Origin: Bacteroidales bacterium
GTDB taxonomy: Bacteria; Bacteroidota; Bacteroidia; Bacteroidales; VadinHA17
Direction of reading: 5' to 3'
DNA length: 64,000 bases
Assembly: GCA_025358455.1 (NCBI GenBank)
Contig: JANYJP010000003.1
Span: forward strand, 1 to 64,000
The notes below the pieces were generated by a model. The model was not told the origin of the DNA, searched no databases, and saw only the letters and a program-made list of their open reading frames with translations. The translations under genes and the position numbers were made by a program. This document shows, in pieces, positions 19,597 to 30,564 of the stretch; position 1 is the stretch's first letter; every line of letters starts with the position of its first letter.

Positions 19597-20919
19597 ATGA
19601 TTTACAAAGGTAAAAAAGAAGCATATCCCGGGATCGGGAAAATTGAATTCGAAGGTAAAAAATCGAAACATCCCCTGGCATTCAAATGGTATAATCCTGA
19701 GGAAATAGTATCGGGGAAAAAGATGAAAGATCATATGCGGTTTGCTATTGCATACTGGCATTCATTTTGCGGCGATGGTTCCGACCCGTTTGGAAATGCC
19801 ACAAGGATTTACCCCTGGAAGGATGCCGGCAATGATGATAAAACGAAACAACGACTCGATGCAGCATTTGAGTTTATTACAAAAATCGGTGCAGGTTATT
19901 ATTGTTTTCATGATACTGATATTGTAGGCGACGGTACTGTTTTTGAAATTGAAAAACGTCTTGAAAAGATAATTCCTGTTATTAAAAAGATGCAGGAACA
20001 GACCGGCGTTAAACTCCTGTGGGGAACAGCAAACCTCTTTTCAAATCCCAGGTATATGAATGGTGCTGCGACTAATCCTGATTTTGCTGTTGTGGCTAAT
20101 GCAGCTGTGCAGCTTAAGAATGCAATTGCAGCTACTGTTGCACTTGGGGGAGAGAATTATGTATTCTGGGGCGGAAGGGAAGGTTATATGAGCCTGCATA
20201 ACACCAACATGAAAAGAGAACTTGAACATATGGGAATAATGCTTTCCATGGCCCGCGATTATGGCAGGAAAATCGGATTTAAAGGGACTTTCCTAGTCGA
20301 ACCTAAACCGATGGAACCTTCAAAACATCAGTATGATTTTGATGTCGCTACCATCATAGGGTTTTTACGTCAGCATGGGCTGGATAAAGATTTTAAACTT
20401 AATATTGAAGTTAACCATGCTACTCTTGCCGGTCATACATTTCAGCATGAGTTGCAGGTAGCTGCAGATGCAGGTCTTCTTGGCAGTATTGATGCCAATA
20501 AAGGCGATTACCAGAATGGCTGGGATACTGATGAGTTCCCAACAAATATATATGAGGTTACGGAAGCAATGATGGTTATCCTTCAGGCAGGCGGATTTAC
20601 TACCGGAGGTATTAATTTTGATGCTAAGGTAAGACGAAACTCAACTGACCCTGAAGATCTTTTTATTGCGCATATAAGCGGTATGGACACTTTCGCCAGG
20701 GCTCTTGTTATCGCTGATAAAATTCTGAAAGACAGTGATTACCTGAAGTTAAGAAAGAAAAGGTACATATCCTTCGATAAAGGTTACGGGAATGATTTTG
20801 AGAAAGGGAAACTTACTATTGAAAAACTGCGGGATCTGGCACATGAGATAGGGGAGCCGGAAACAAGAAGCGGAAAACAGGAGCTGTACGAGCAGCTTAT
20901 AAATATGTATCTGGCTTAG
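19597..20919 (+). CDS. xylA: Xylose isomerase
   Basis: [83 protein letters not shown]. Confidence 0.98.
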   Translation: MIYKGKKEAYPGIGKIEFEGKKSKHPLAFKWYNPEEIVSGKKMKDHMRFAIAYWHSFCGDGSDPFGNATRIYPWKDAGNDDKTKQRLDAAFEFITKIGAGYYCFHDTDIVGDGTVFEIEKRLEKIIPVIKKMQEQTGVKLLWGTANLFSNPRYMNGAATNPDFAVVANAAVQLKNAIAATVALGGENYVFWGGREGYMSLHNTNMKRELEHMGIMLSMARDYGRKIGFKGTFLVEPKPMEPSKHQYDFDVATIIGFLRQHGLDKDFKLNIEVNHATLAGHTFQHELQVAADAGLLGSIDANKGDYQNGWDTDEFPTNIYEVTEAMMVILQAGGFTTGGINFDAKVRRNSTDPEDLFIAHISGMDTFARALVIADKILKDSDYLKLRKKRYISFDKGYGNDFEKGKLTIEKLRDLAHEIGEPETRSGKQELYEQLINMYLA

Positions 20920-21059
20920 TATCTGCTAACTGAACAAATCACAGTAATGTTAATGGCTTCAACTGTACACCGCTCCACCTGCGATTTTGCCCACCTCCAG
21001 ACTATTACCTGGTGGGGTTCTGCTGAATTGATACCCCGGATTTTTTATCTGCATCCATA

Positions 21060-21449
21060 TTATTTAATTGAAGTGGTAATCTGAAATTTTGGCTGAATCA
21101 TGATGGTTTTTTTAACCTTGCAAAGTTCAGCGACGTTGATTACTGAAGCTATATACTTCTCAGGAAAGTCAACAGGTAACTGAATATCAAGGTTTATCTC
21201 GGTGGGCAACCCTGATTCAGGGTCATTTACCACATTCTGGACAATTATGATACCTTCAGTGGGTATCTTCCGGTTATCGCAGAATGATTTCACATATATT
21301 CCTGCACATGTCCCGATTGATGCAAGAAACAAATCAAAAGGTGAGGGTGCTGAATTTTCTCCTCCACCGTTAACAGGCTGGTCAGTTTTTATTGAGTGTC
21401 CGTGTAAATGAGCAGTAATCACCTTACCGCCATCAAATGTTATTTCCAT
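21060..21449 (-). CDS. OsmC family protein
   Basis: APSPFDLFLASIGTCAGIYVKSFCDNRKIPTEGI contains the OsmC-type cysteine motif. Confidence 0.85.
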   Translation of the reverse strand: MEITFDGGKVITAHLHGHSIKTDQPVNGGGENSAPSPFDLFLASIGTCAGIYVKSFCDNRKIPTEGIIIVQNVVNDPESGLPTEINLDIQLPVDFPEKYIASVINVAELCKVKKTIMIQPKFQITTSIK

Positions 21450-21585
21450 TTCTTGATTATATTTCAGTAAATTTTAATTAATTCAGTATGTGCCTGCGCC
21501 ATATTCAAGTGCAGTCATGTTCTTCTTTAAAGGTATAAGTTTTACCGTTTTCAAAAAATCATACAAAGGTATATGTTTTAAACAA

Positions 21586-21619
21586 AATAACCGCTTCCGT
21601 TTTATTGGAGGCGGTTATT
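21586..21619 (-). terminator. Rho-independent terminator of tRNA-Lys
   Basis: Minus-strand AATAACCGCCTCC-aataaaac-GGAAGCGGTTATT followed by TTGTTT, starting 2 nt after the tRNA 3' end. Confidence 0.85.
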
Positions 21620-21620
21620 G

Positions 21621-21693
21621 TCGGCTCGGAGGGGATCGAACCCTCGACCCCATGATTAAGAGTCACGTGCTCTACCAGCTGAGCTACGAACCG
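21621..21693 (-). tRNA. tRNA-Lys (anticodon CTT), CCA not encoded
   Basis: Acceptor CGGTTCG/CGAGCCG, D arm TAGCTCAGCTGGTAGAGC, anticodon stem CGTGA/TCATG with loop CTCTTAA, T arm GAGGG-TTCGATC-CCCTC. Confidence 0.95.
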
Positions 21694-21720
21694 GATTTTT
21701 CGGTGCGCAAAAATAGTTAA

Positions 21721-23226
21721 TTAATCGATATTAAACCAGTTTGAATATTTAAAGTTTTCATTTTCAATTGAACTGGTATTAATGAATTCATTTGTATGGT
21801 TGTCGTAATGATAATCTTTTTGCCACTCCTGAACATTCTCAATAGTTTGTCTTATAGCGCCGGTTATAAATAAAAGTTCTTCATCTTTCATGGTCGGATG
21901 AAGTGATAATCTTATCCAACCTGGCTTCATAGACAGGTCACCGGAATCAATTTTATCGGTTATCTCTTTTGACTCACTGAAACTGACTTTAAGTAGAAAA
22001 TGGCCATATGTGCCTGCACATGAACAACCACCTCTCACCTGAATCCCAAACCTATCATTCAAAAGCTTGGTAATCAGATTGTGGTGCATCTTCTCTACAT
22101 AAAATGAGAAAACACCAAGCCTCTTTTTAACATTCGAAGCTAGAATATGCAGATCTTTAATTCCCGACAATTCCCTGAACGCAATTTTAATAAGTTCCTC
22201 TTCCCTGAGACGAATCATTTTAGTATCCATCTTCTCTTTCAGGCTCACCGCCAGCGCAGCTTTAATACCCTGAAGGAATCCGGGTGTTCCTCCATCTTCT
22301 TTAGTCTCTATATCTGTAATATACCTGTATCCACCCCATCTGTTGGTCCATTGAACCGTTCCTCCACCCGGCGAATCAGGGGTTTCATTCCTGTAAAGTT
22401 CTTTGCTGAAGATCAATACTCCGGCACTGCCCGGGCCACCGAGAAACTTATGAGGGGAGAAAAATATTGCGTCAAGTTGTTCCATCTTATCGGCAGGATG
22501 CATGTCAATGTCAACGTAAGGAGCAGATGCAGCAAAATCTACAAAACAATATCCTTTGTGTTCATGCATTATACGGGCAAGTTCATTATAAGGGGGAATA
22601 TAACCGGTTACATTGGAACAGGCAGAAAATGAACCAATCAGCAGAGGACGATCTTTATACTTAATAATTGCTTTCCGTAATGAATCAGGATTAACAGTCA
22701 GATCATGATTTGGGTCAAGTACTACGACTTCGGCAAGTGTTTCAAACCAGGAGGTGTGATTTGAATGATGCTCTGTATGGGTAAGAAATACAACAGGACG
22801 GTTTTCGTTTGGTATATCTTTGCATTGGCCATACTCTCCATTTGTGAAGGCACAAAATTTTATAGCCTGCTCGGGAACCTTCAGTCCGATTATCCTCTGA
22901 AGTTTTGCTATAGCCGATGTCATACCAGCCCCTGTAAATATCAGAATATCATTGTCATTAGCATGAACATGGTGCTTTACAATCTTTTGTGCATGGTGAT
23001 AGGCATCAGTCATAGCTTTACCGGTAGCTGATGACTCCGAATGAGTATTTCCAACCATTGGGCCTATATCTTCAGAAAGTATTTTTTCTATAGGCTTATA
23101 TAGTCTGCCACTCGCTATCCAGTCAGCATATATCATTTTCTTTATGCCGTATGGCGTTTCAACTTCAGTATCGATCCCTACTATATTCCTGCGATACTGA
23201 TCAAAATAGTTCTCGAGCTCTGTCAT
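21721..23226 (-). CDS. Class V aminotransferase / cysteine desulfurase-like PLP enzyme
   Basis: YADWIASGRLYKPIE, VGNTHSESSATGKAMTDAYHHA, CFVDFAASAPYVDIDMHP, FFSPHKFLGGPGSAGVLIF (PLP lysine), GIQVRGGCSCAGTYGH. Confidence 0.9.
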   Translation of the reverse strand: MTELENYFDQYRRNIVGIDTEVETPYGIKKMIYADWIASGRLYKPIEKILSEDIGPMVGNTHSESSATGKAMTDAYHHAQKIVKHHVHANDNDILIFTGAGMTSAIAKLQRIIGLKVPEQAIKFCAFTNGEYGQCKDIPNENRPVVFLTHTEHHSNHTSWFETLAEVVVLDPNHDLTVNPDSLRKAIIKYKDRPLLIGSFSACSNVTGYIPPYNELARIMHEHKGYCFVDFAASAPYVDIDMHPADKMEQLDAIFFSPHKFLGGPGSAGVLIFSKELYRNETPDSPGGGTVQWTNRWGGYRYITDIETKEDGGTPGFLQGIKAALAVSLKEKMDTKMIRLREEELIKIAFRELSGIKDLHILASNVKKRLGVFSFYVEKMHHNLITKLLNDRFGIQVRGGCSCAGTYGHFLLKVSFSESKEITDKIDSGDLSMKPGWIRLSLHPTMKDEELLFITGAIRQTIENVQEWQKDYHYDNHTNEFINTSSIENENFKYSNWFNID

Positions 23227-23471
23227 TAATGTTTCATAGTAAAATTAAATTCTTAAAGCAGGTTAATAACCAATTAAAAATTCGCTTCAAAATTAGCTTT
23301 AACTATTGATTTGGCAAAACTGAAATACTAATTGTGACAAGAGATCCCATGCAACCACTATTAGTATCTGAAGGTAATACCCGGAAAAAATTAATAAAGT
23401 TTTTTGAACTCTTTGGGTATAAATCCTCTTTCTTTGTGTTCAAGTTTTAATTCCTTACAAAGCCAACGGAT

Positions 23472-25376
23472 ATGAAGAGAACTCTTATAATATCAATCCT
23501 GATAATTTGTTCAATGTTAATAAAAGGGCAGAAGCTTAATAAAGTCGCAGATTCTTTTATTTCAATAACAGATAAAATGATTTCTTTCTCTCCTTCATCA
23601 ATCAAAATTGGAGGTTACATAGGAGATAAAATGAATTTGGTAATCAGGCAAAGAATTAAATCACAGGATGTTGCACATCTTATAGAACCATTTAAACATA
23701 AGAGTGAAACAAGCCTGTGGCAGAGTGAGTTCTGGGGAAAATGGATACAATCGGCAATTGCTTCATATGATTATGACCACGATCCGGAGATGCTGGTTAT
23801 TATAAAAAATGCTGTAATTGAATTACTGGCTACCCAGATGCCGGACGGTTATATTGGCAATTATTCTGATTCCTCCCAGCTGAAACAGTGGGATATATGG
23901 GGAAGAAAATATACTTTGCTTGGCTTGCTTGCATACTACGACCTTACAGGTGATAATGCAGCTTTAAAAGGGTCATGCAGACTGGCAGACCATTTGCTCA
24001 GCCAGGTTGGACCAGGAAAGGCGGACATTGTAAAGACAGGGAATTATCGTGGAATGCCAAGCAGTTCAATACTTGAACCAATGGTATATCTCTACAGAAA
24101 AACAAACGATAAAAGATATCTCAATTTTGCAAAGTATATAGTTGCCCAATGGGAAACAACTGACGGGCCAAAACTTATAAGCAGTGCCCTTGCAGGGATT
24201 CCTGTAGCTGAGAGATTCCCTCATCCTCAAGTCTGGTGGTCGTATGAGAATGGACAGAAAGCTTACGAAATGATGTCGTGTTATGATGGATTACTTGAGC
24301 TTTACCGGATAACAGGAGAATCAAAATATCTGAAGGCAGTTGAAATGGCAGTAACCAGTGTAATTAAAAATGAAATTAACATAGCAGGGTCAGGAACTGC
24401 TTTTGAGTGCTTTTATAATGGTGCAAAGTATCAGTCAGAGCCCACCTATCATACAATGGAGACATGTGTAACAATGACATGGATGAAGCTCTGTTTTAAT
24501 CTTTTAAGGATAACAGAAAATCCGCTGTATGCTGATCAGATAGAAGTATCGACATATAATGCACTTATGGCTTCATTAAAGTTCGACGGAACACAGATTG
24601 CGAAGTATAGCCCCCTGGTTGGAGTACGGCATGCAGGAGAGGAGCAGTGCGGAATGCATATAAACTGCTGTAATGCCAATGGGCCAAGAGCATTTATGAT
24701 GCTTCCGGGATTTGCCATTATGGGTGGACAAAATGCGATATTCATAAATTTATACGGAAAAAATAATTCAGTAGTACCGGTAAGTGCAACGAACAAGGTA
24801 AGCATTGATCAGATTTCTGATTACCCAGTCACTGATATTATTGAGTTTGTTATTAATCCGGATAAATCCGGGAATTTCACAATTGCTTTTCGTATCCCTT
24901 CCTGGAGTGAAAAAACTGTTTTAACTGTAAATGGATCAGAGGTGTCTGGAGTAACTGCCGGAAAATATATGAAAATAACCCGGGTTTGGAATAAATCAGA
25001 TAAAGTTATTTTGAAACTGGATCTTACAGGAAGACTTATTACACTGAACGGGCAGAATGCTATTCTCAGGGGACCGGTTGTTCTTGCCAGAGATACCAGA
25101 TTTAGTGATGGATTTATTTACGAATCAGCTGTTGTGAAAGAAACTAAGGGATCTGTTGATTTGTTACCATCACAGAATAAACCTGCAAATATCTGGATGT
25201 CATTTACTGCGCCTCTGGTTCTTGGGACAGACCTTGAAGGTGATTTCCGTAATCCAAAACAGGTTAATTTTTGTGATTTTGCATCGGCCGGGAACACATG
25301 GGGTGAGGATTCCCGTTACAGGGTTTGGATACCACAGACGCTCAATGTTATGAAGGCTGATTATAAATCATATTAA
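23472..25376 (+). CDS. GH127-like (DUF1680, beta-L-arabinofuranosidase-type) glycoside hydrolase
   Basis: Signal peptide; CYNGAKYQSEPTYHTMETCVTMTWMKLCFNLLRITENPLYADQIEVSTYNALMASL and CGMHINCCNANGPRAFMMLPGFA match the DUF1680 barrel. Confidence 0.85.
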   Translation: MKRTLIISILIICSMLIKGQKLNKVADSFISITDKMISFSPSSIKIGGYIGDKMNLVIRQRIKSQDVAHLIEPFKHKSETSLWQSEFWGKWIQSAIASYDYDHDPEMLVIIKNAVIELLATQMPDGYIGNYSDSSQLKQWDIWGRKYTLLGLLAYYDLTGDNAALKGSCRLADHLLSQVGPGKADIVKTGNYRGMPSSSILEPMVYLYRKTNDKRYLNFAKYIVAQWETTDGPKLISSALAGIPVAERFPHPQVWWSYENGQKAYEMMSCYDGLLELYRITGESKYLKAVEMAVTSVIKNEINIAGSGTAFECFYNGAKYQSEPTYHTMETCVTMTWMKLCFNLLRITENPLYADQIEVSTYNALMASLKFDGTQIAKYSPLVGVRHAGEEQCGMHINCCNANGPRAFMMLPGFAIMGGQNAIFINLYGKNNSVVPVSATNKVSIDQISDYPVTDIIEFVINPDKSGNFTIAFRIPSWSEKTVLTVNGSEVSGVTAGKYMKITRVWNKSDKVILKLDLTGRLITLNGQNAILRGPVVLARDTRFSDGFIYESAVVKETKGSVDLLPSQNKPANIWMSFTAPLVLGTDLEGDFRNPKQVNFCDFASAGNTWGEDSRYRVWIPQTLNVMKADYKSY

Positions 25377-25487
25377 AGGCGTTAAGGAAGGACGAAGAGA
25401 CGAAGAGACAAAAATTTGGATAATAAGCTAAATCGTGTTTTTAGCTATTACCGATCTTTTAGTCCCTATAACTAATGGGTTCTGTGG

Positions 25488-26303
25488 TTAATGGGATTTG
25501 ATTTTGTAATGGTCCTCAAGGATCATTCTGAATAACTTACCAGGTAAAACATACTTAAGGACTACAGCAATCTTCTGTTCAAAAGAGGCGATAATATATC
25601 TTTGACGAGGATTTTTGGATTCCGCGATCTTTACTAATTTTTTTGCCAGAACAACGGGTTCCCATCCATTGGTTTCATCCTTCTCAATTATTGCGAGAGA
25701 CCTTTCATACTGTTCGTGGTAAGGATCATTTACTCCGGTGGGAGCAAGAAAATTTCTCCTGTTGGCAGAATTACTTGTGTGGAAATCTCCGGGATTGATA
25801 AGTACAATTCTGATATTGAACTGTTTTACTTCCATCCTTAGTGCTTCACTGAAACCCTCAATTGCAAATTTCCCGGCTGAGTAGAATCCCTGGAAAGGCA
25901 AACCCATTAATCCTCCGATGGAACTGAAATTAATAATCGTTCCTCCACCCTGTTTTCTCATAACAGGTAATACCTCCCTGGTAAGATTTACCATTCCAAT
26001 GAAGTTAGTATCCATCTGGAGTTTAATGTTCTCTTCAGGAGAAGTTTCAATTGGTCCTCCGGTGTGCATGCCGGCATTGTTTATCAAGACATCTATTCTG
26101 CCCTCTTTTCCCAAGACAGTTGAAACAGCCCGTTTGATTGAATCAAAATCCATAAGATCCATTTTCAGATAGTTAATCTGATTTTCCGATCCGGTTTCTT
26201 TTCTGACAGTGCCGTAAACTATATGGCCATTTTCGGCAAGCAGACTTGCGGTTTGTTTTCCAAATCCAGATGAGATTCCAGTAATAAGAATGACTTTTTT
26301 CAT
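25488..26303 (-). CDS. Short-chain dehydrogenase/reductase
   Basis: ILITGISSGFGKQTA Rossmann motif, NNAG, YSAGKFAIEGFSEALR (YxxxK). Confidence 0.92.
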   Translation of the reverse strand: MKKVILITGISSGFGKQTASLLAENGHIVYGTVRKETGSENQINYLKMDLMDFDSIKRAVSTVLGKEGRIDVLINNAGMHTGGPIETSPEENIKLQMDTNFIGMVNLTREVLPVMRKQGGGTIINFSSIGGLMGLPFQGFYSAGKFAIEGFSEALRMEVKQFNIRIVLINPGDFHTSNSANRRNFLAPTGVNDPYHEQYERSLAIIEKDETNGWEPVVLAKKLVKIAESKNPRQRYIIASFEQKIAVVLKYVLPGKLFRMILEDHYKIKSH

Positions 26304-26360
26304 ATTTTTTTACCCCTCATTTCTCCATGCCTTTAAACGGCTTGGGGCCGTTTTGTATAA

Positions 26361-27566
<1,206 letters not shown>

Positions 27567-27821
27567 TTAGAATAGAGCTCAAATTTAGGAAAAAAAGTAT
27601 AATATGAAAGTATAGATGGTCTTTTACTTAGATTATTGATCTGAAATTACTCGAAATGACCTCTTTTATTTATGTTTGGATAACTATTTTTTATTATATC
27701 TAAGATGGCCTAAATACCTGATGTGCTAAATATTGGAAGCTACTAACCTGAAGCACTCCCGGCACATGGAGTTCTGAAGTTACTCTTTGCTGATTTTTAG
27801 TTAAAATTTGCGTTCATATTA

Positions 27822-27853
27822 TTTGGAAACTAATAATATGAGGTTTACTTTTG
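27822..27853 (+). promoter_or_regulatory. Bacteroidetes-type promoter (-33 TTTG, 20-nt spacer, -7 TACTTTTG = TAnnTTTG)
   Basis: TTTG at 27822-27825 and TACTTTTG at 27846-27853 match the known Bacteroides housekeeping sigma consensus with consensus spacing. Confidence 0.65.
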
Positions 27854-27951
27854 TGCGCGTAAACAAATTTGAGAATTTAATGGACGACGACCCGGCGAAT
27901 ATATTAATTTAACCTCTGGTATAGAAGGGTCCCCGGTCGAACTGGCCACTT

Positions 27952-27979
27952 CCTCCTGTATCAGAAACAGATAAGGAGG
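27952..27979 (+). promoter_or_regulatory. Hairpin that sequesters the Shine-Dalgarno of the MgtE_N/CBS gene
   Basis: CCTCCT-g-TATC-agaaaca-GATA-AGGAGG; AGGAGG lies 5 nt upstream of ATG 27985. Confidence 0.6.
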
Positions 27980-27984
27980 TGACA

Positions 27985-29259
27985 ATGACATCACTCACAA
28001 CATTTTATTTAAGCGGAATAATAGGTAAAGAAGCATTTGGCGCTGACGGCGATGCTATTGGTGTGATCAAAGATTTGCTGGTAAATACGGTTCCTTCAGG
28101 ACTAACAGATCCTAATAATCAACTTGTTACTGGCGTCAGGCTGAAGATACACAAAGAAACAAAATTCTATTCCTTTAGTAGTTTCAGGGTTGTAAAGGCA
28201 AGAGAAAAGCTAAATGTAAGCTGCACAGGTTTGGTTGCGCTTGGCAAGGATGATGTCGATAACGGACTATTACTCGTGGAGAATATTCTCGACAAACAGA
28301 TAGTTGACCTTAATGGCCGCAAGCTGGTAAGGGTTAATGATGTGAGACTTGCAACGCTGCCTACAGGAACATTTGCCATAGCTGTTGATATAGGCACTGA
28401 AGGCATTCTGCGAAGGATCGGGATCTCAGTTCCCATAAAAAGTCTTCTTTCTCTTTTCAATGTTAATATAGCTGCAAAATTCATTCTTTGGGATGATGTT
28501 CAGGCAATTGATCATTCAAATTCTAACATAAGGCTTTCTAAGAGTTATTCGAAACTGCATACTTTGCACCCTTCTGATCTTGCTGATATACTTGAAGATC
28601 TGGGTAAAAAATCCAGTATGTCAATATTCTCCTCCCTTGATGAAGAAAAAGCTGCTGATGTTCTCGAAGAACTTGAAACTCATACACAGGTTCATATTGT
28701 TGAAAATATGCCTGTAAACAAAGCAGCTGATGTGCTTGAAAAAATGCCGGCTGATGAGGTGGCAGATATTCTTGATGAACTTGAAGAGGAAAGAGCTGAA
28801 CAGCTTCTTAAAGAGATGGATACTGAGTCATCGCAGGAAGTAAGGGATTTGCTTGAATATGATGATGACCTCGTTGGTAGTATTATGACAACAGATTATC
28901 TGTCATTCAGCGCCTCCAAAACTGTTGAAGAGGTTCTTAAGGAACTAAGACTAAAGAAACCTGAATCTGTAGAGCTTTATAATATGTTTGTTACAGAGTC
29001 AAATGATGAACTTATTGGCACCTTTAACCTGCGCGACCTGGTTGTTGCAGAACCCAATGAAAGTGTTAGCCAGATAATGAAATCTCATCCTCTTTATCTT
29101 TTGGATAATCAGAAAACAGGCGCAATTGCTGAGCTGGTTTCCAAATACAACCTTCTTGCAGTCCCCGTTGTTGATCAGAATAATCTGCTTCAGGGAATGG
29201 TAGTAGTGGATGACGTTGTTGAAGATCTTATTAATAAAAGAAGGACCAAAAAACGATAA
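27985..29259 (+). CDS. PRC-barrel / MgtE_N / CBS domain protein (MgtE cytoplasmic domains without a channel)
   Basis: LHPSDLADILEDLGKKSSMSIFSSLDEEKAADVLEELE... (MgtE_N), DDDLVGSIMTTDYLSFSASKTVEEVL (CBS), N-terminal PRC-barrel-like segments; ATG at 27985 preferred over track GTG at 27979. Confidence 0.85.
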   Translation: MTSLTTFYLSGIIGKEAFGADGDAIGVIKDLLVNTVPSGLTDPNNQLVTGVRLKIHKETKFYSFSSFRVVKAREKLNVSCTGLVALGKDDVDNGLLLVENILDKQIVDLNGRKLVRVNDVRLATLPTGTFAIAVDIGTEGILRRIGISVPIKSLLSLFNVNIAAKFILWDDVQAIDHSNSNIRLSKSYSKLHTLHPSDLADILEDLGKKSSMSIFSSLDEEKAADVLEELETHTQVHIVENMPVNKAADVLEKMPADEVADILDELEEERAEQLLKEMDTESSQEVRDLLEYDDDLVGSIMTTDYLSFSASKTVEEVLKELRLKKPESVELYNMFVTESNDELIGTFNLRDLVVAEPNESVSQIMKSHPLYLLDNQKTGAIAELVSKYNLLAVPVVDQNNLLQGMVVVDDVVEDLINKRRTKKR

Positions 29260-29271
29260 CTTTAAGCGCTT

Positions 29272-30528
29272 ATGTTCAGACTTAGACTTAAGGAATCCAA
29301 ATTTCTTAAACAACTGGCTATATTCCTTGCTATTCTCGGTCCGGGAATTATTACAGGAAGTGTTGATAATGATGCAGGTGGTATTACAGTATATTCAGTT
29401 GCTGGTGCAGAATACGGGTACAGTCTTATATGGACCTTAATCCCTTCTTTTATTGTTTTGCTGGTTATCCAGGAAATGAACGCCCGCATGGGTATCGTTA
29501 CAGGTAAAGGCTTATCTGATCTGATACGTGAGAATGCAGGTATGAAAATTACATTTTTTATTTTCATAGGCTTGCTATTTTCAAACATAGGTAATACTAC
29601 AACTGAATTCGCGGGTGTTGCAGGAAGTATGGAGATATTTGGAGTAAGTAAATATATTTCGGTTCCTGTTGCAGCTATACTTGTATGGTTGCTGGTTGTG
29701 AAAGGCACTTATAAGATTGCAGAGCGAATATTTTTGATATTCAGTATGTCATTGCTTACCTACGTGGTATCGGCGCTAATGAGTAAACCTCATTGGTCAG
29801 AAATTGGAAGCTCAATTTTACATCCACAACTTGAAATGAATACACAGAGTCTTGCTATGGTAATTGCTCTTGTCGGAACTACAATTGCTCCGTGGATGCA
29901 GTTTTATATGCAATCTTCTGTAATTGAGAAGGGTCTGAAAATGAAGAACTACAGATACACTGTTATTGATATTACGGTGGGATGCATTGTAACTGTAGTG
30001 GTTGCATTTTTTATTATGGTAGCCTGCGGTTCAACATTGCACCCAAGTGGAATTCTGATAAACGAAGCAAAAGATGCCGCTCTGGCATTAAAACCTTTAG
30101 CAGGTGCACTCGCTTCACAGGTTTTTGCATTTGGTCTTTTTGTTGCGTCTGTTTTCTCTGCCACTATTTTGCCGCTCGCAACTGCTTTCTATGTTTCCGA
30201 AGCATTCGGGTTCGAAGCAGGTATTGATAAGAAATGGGATGAGGCAAAGGAGTTCTATACTTTATATACAGGGATATTGGTTATATCGGCCATTATCATT
30301 CTCATCCCAAATGCACCGCTTATTAAGATTTCAGTCTGGTCGCAGGTAATCAATGGAGTTTTACTTCCGGTTGTGCTGGTAAGCATGATTCTTCTGATTA
30401 ACAATAAAAAGATTATGGGTAACTATGTAAATAACCTCGCACAAAACATTATTGGATGGAGTGCAGTTATTGTTCTTACAGGGTTGTCCCTGATACTTCT
30501 TATTCTGCCTCTGATCAGCAAGCTCTAA
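29272..30528 (+). CDS. Nramp-family divalent metal transporter
   Basis: LGPGIITGSVDNDAGGITVYSVAGAEYGYSLIWTL (DPGN-like TM1 motif variant), TTIAPWMQFYMQSSVIEKG. Confidence 0.9.
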   Translation: MFRLRLKESKFLKQLAIFLAILGPGIITGSVDNDAGGITVYSVAGAEYGYSLIWTLIPSFIVLLVIQEMNARMGIVTGKGLSDLIRENAGMKITFFIFIGLLFSNIGNTTTEFAGVAGSMEIFGVSKYISVPVAAILVWLLVVKGTYKIAERIFLIFSMSLLTYVVSALMSKPHWSEIGSSILHPQLEMNTQSLAMVIALVGTTIAPWMQFYMQSSVIEKGLKMKNYRYTVIDITVGCIVTVVVAFFIMVACGSTLHPSGILINEAKDAALALKPLAGALASQVFAFGLFVASVFSATILPLATAFYVSEAFGFEAGIDKKWDEAKEFYTLYTGILVISAIIILIPNAPLIKISVWSQVINGVLLPVVLVSMILLINNKKIMGNYVNNLAQNIIGWSAVIVLTGLSLILLILPLISKL

Positions 30529-30564
30529 AACACCAGCTATGTTAATTATTTTGTACATTATAAT

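Noticed and set aside
20942-21055. GC-richer intergenic stretch with CCCACC...GGTGGG after xylA, considered as structured RNA or terminator
   Set aside because: Stem only about 6 bp with a 15-nt or longer loop and no T tract; unsupported.
25387-25412. Short tandem GACGAAGAGACGAAGAGAC, considered as repeat element or CRISPR-like unit
   Set aside because: Only about two 8-nt units; no spacer pattern; no other copies noticed.
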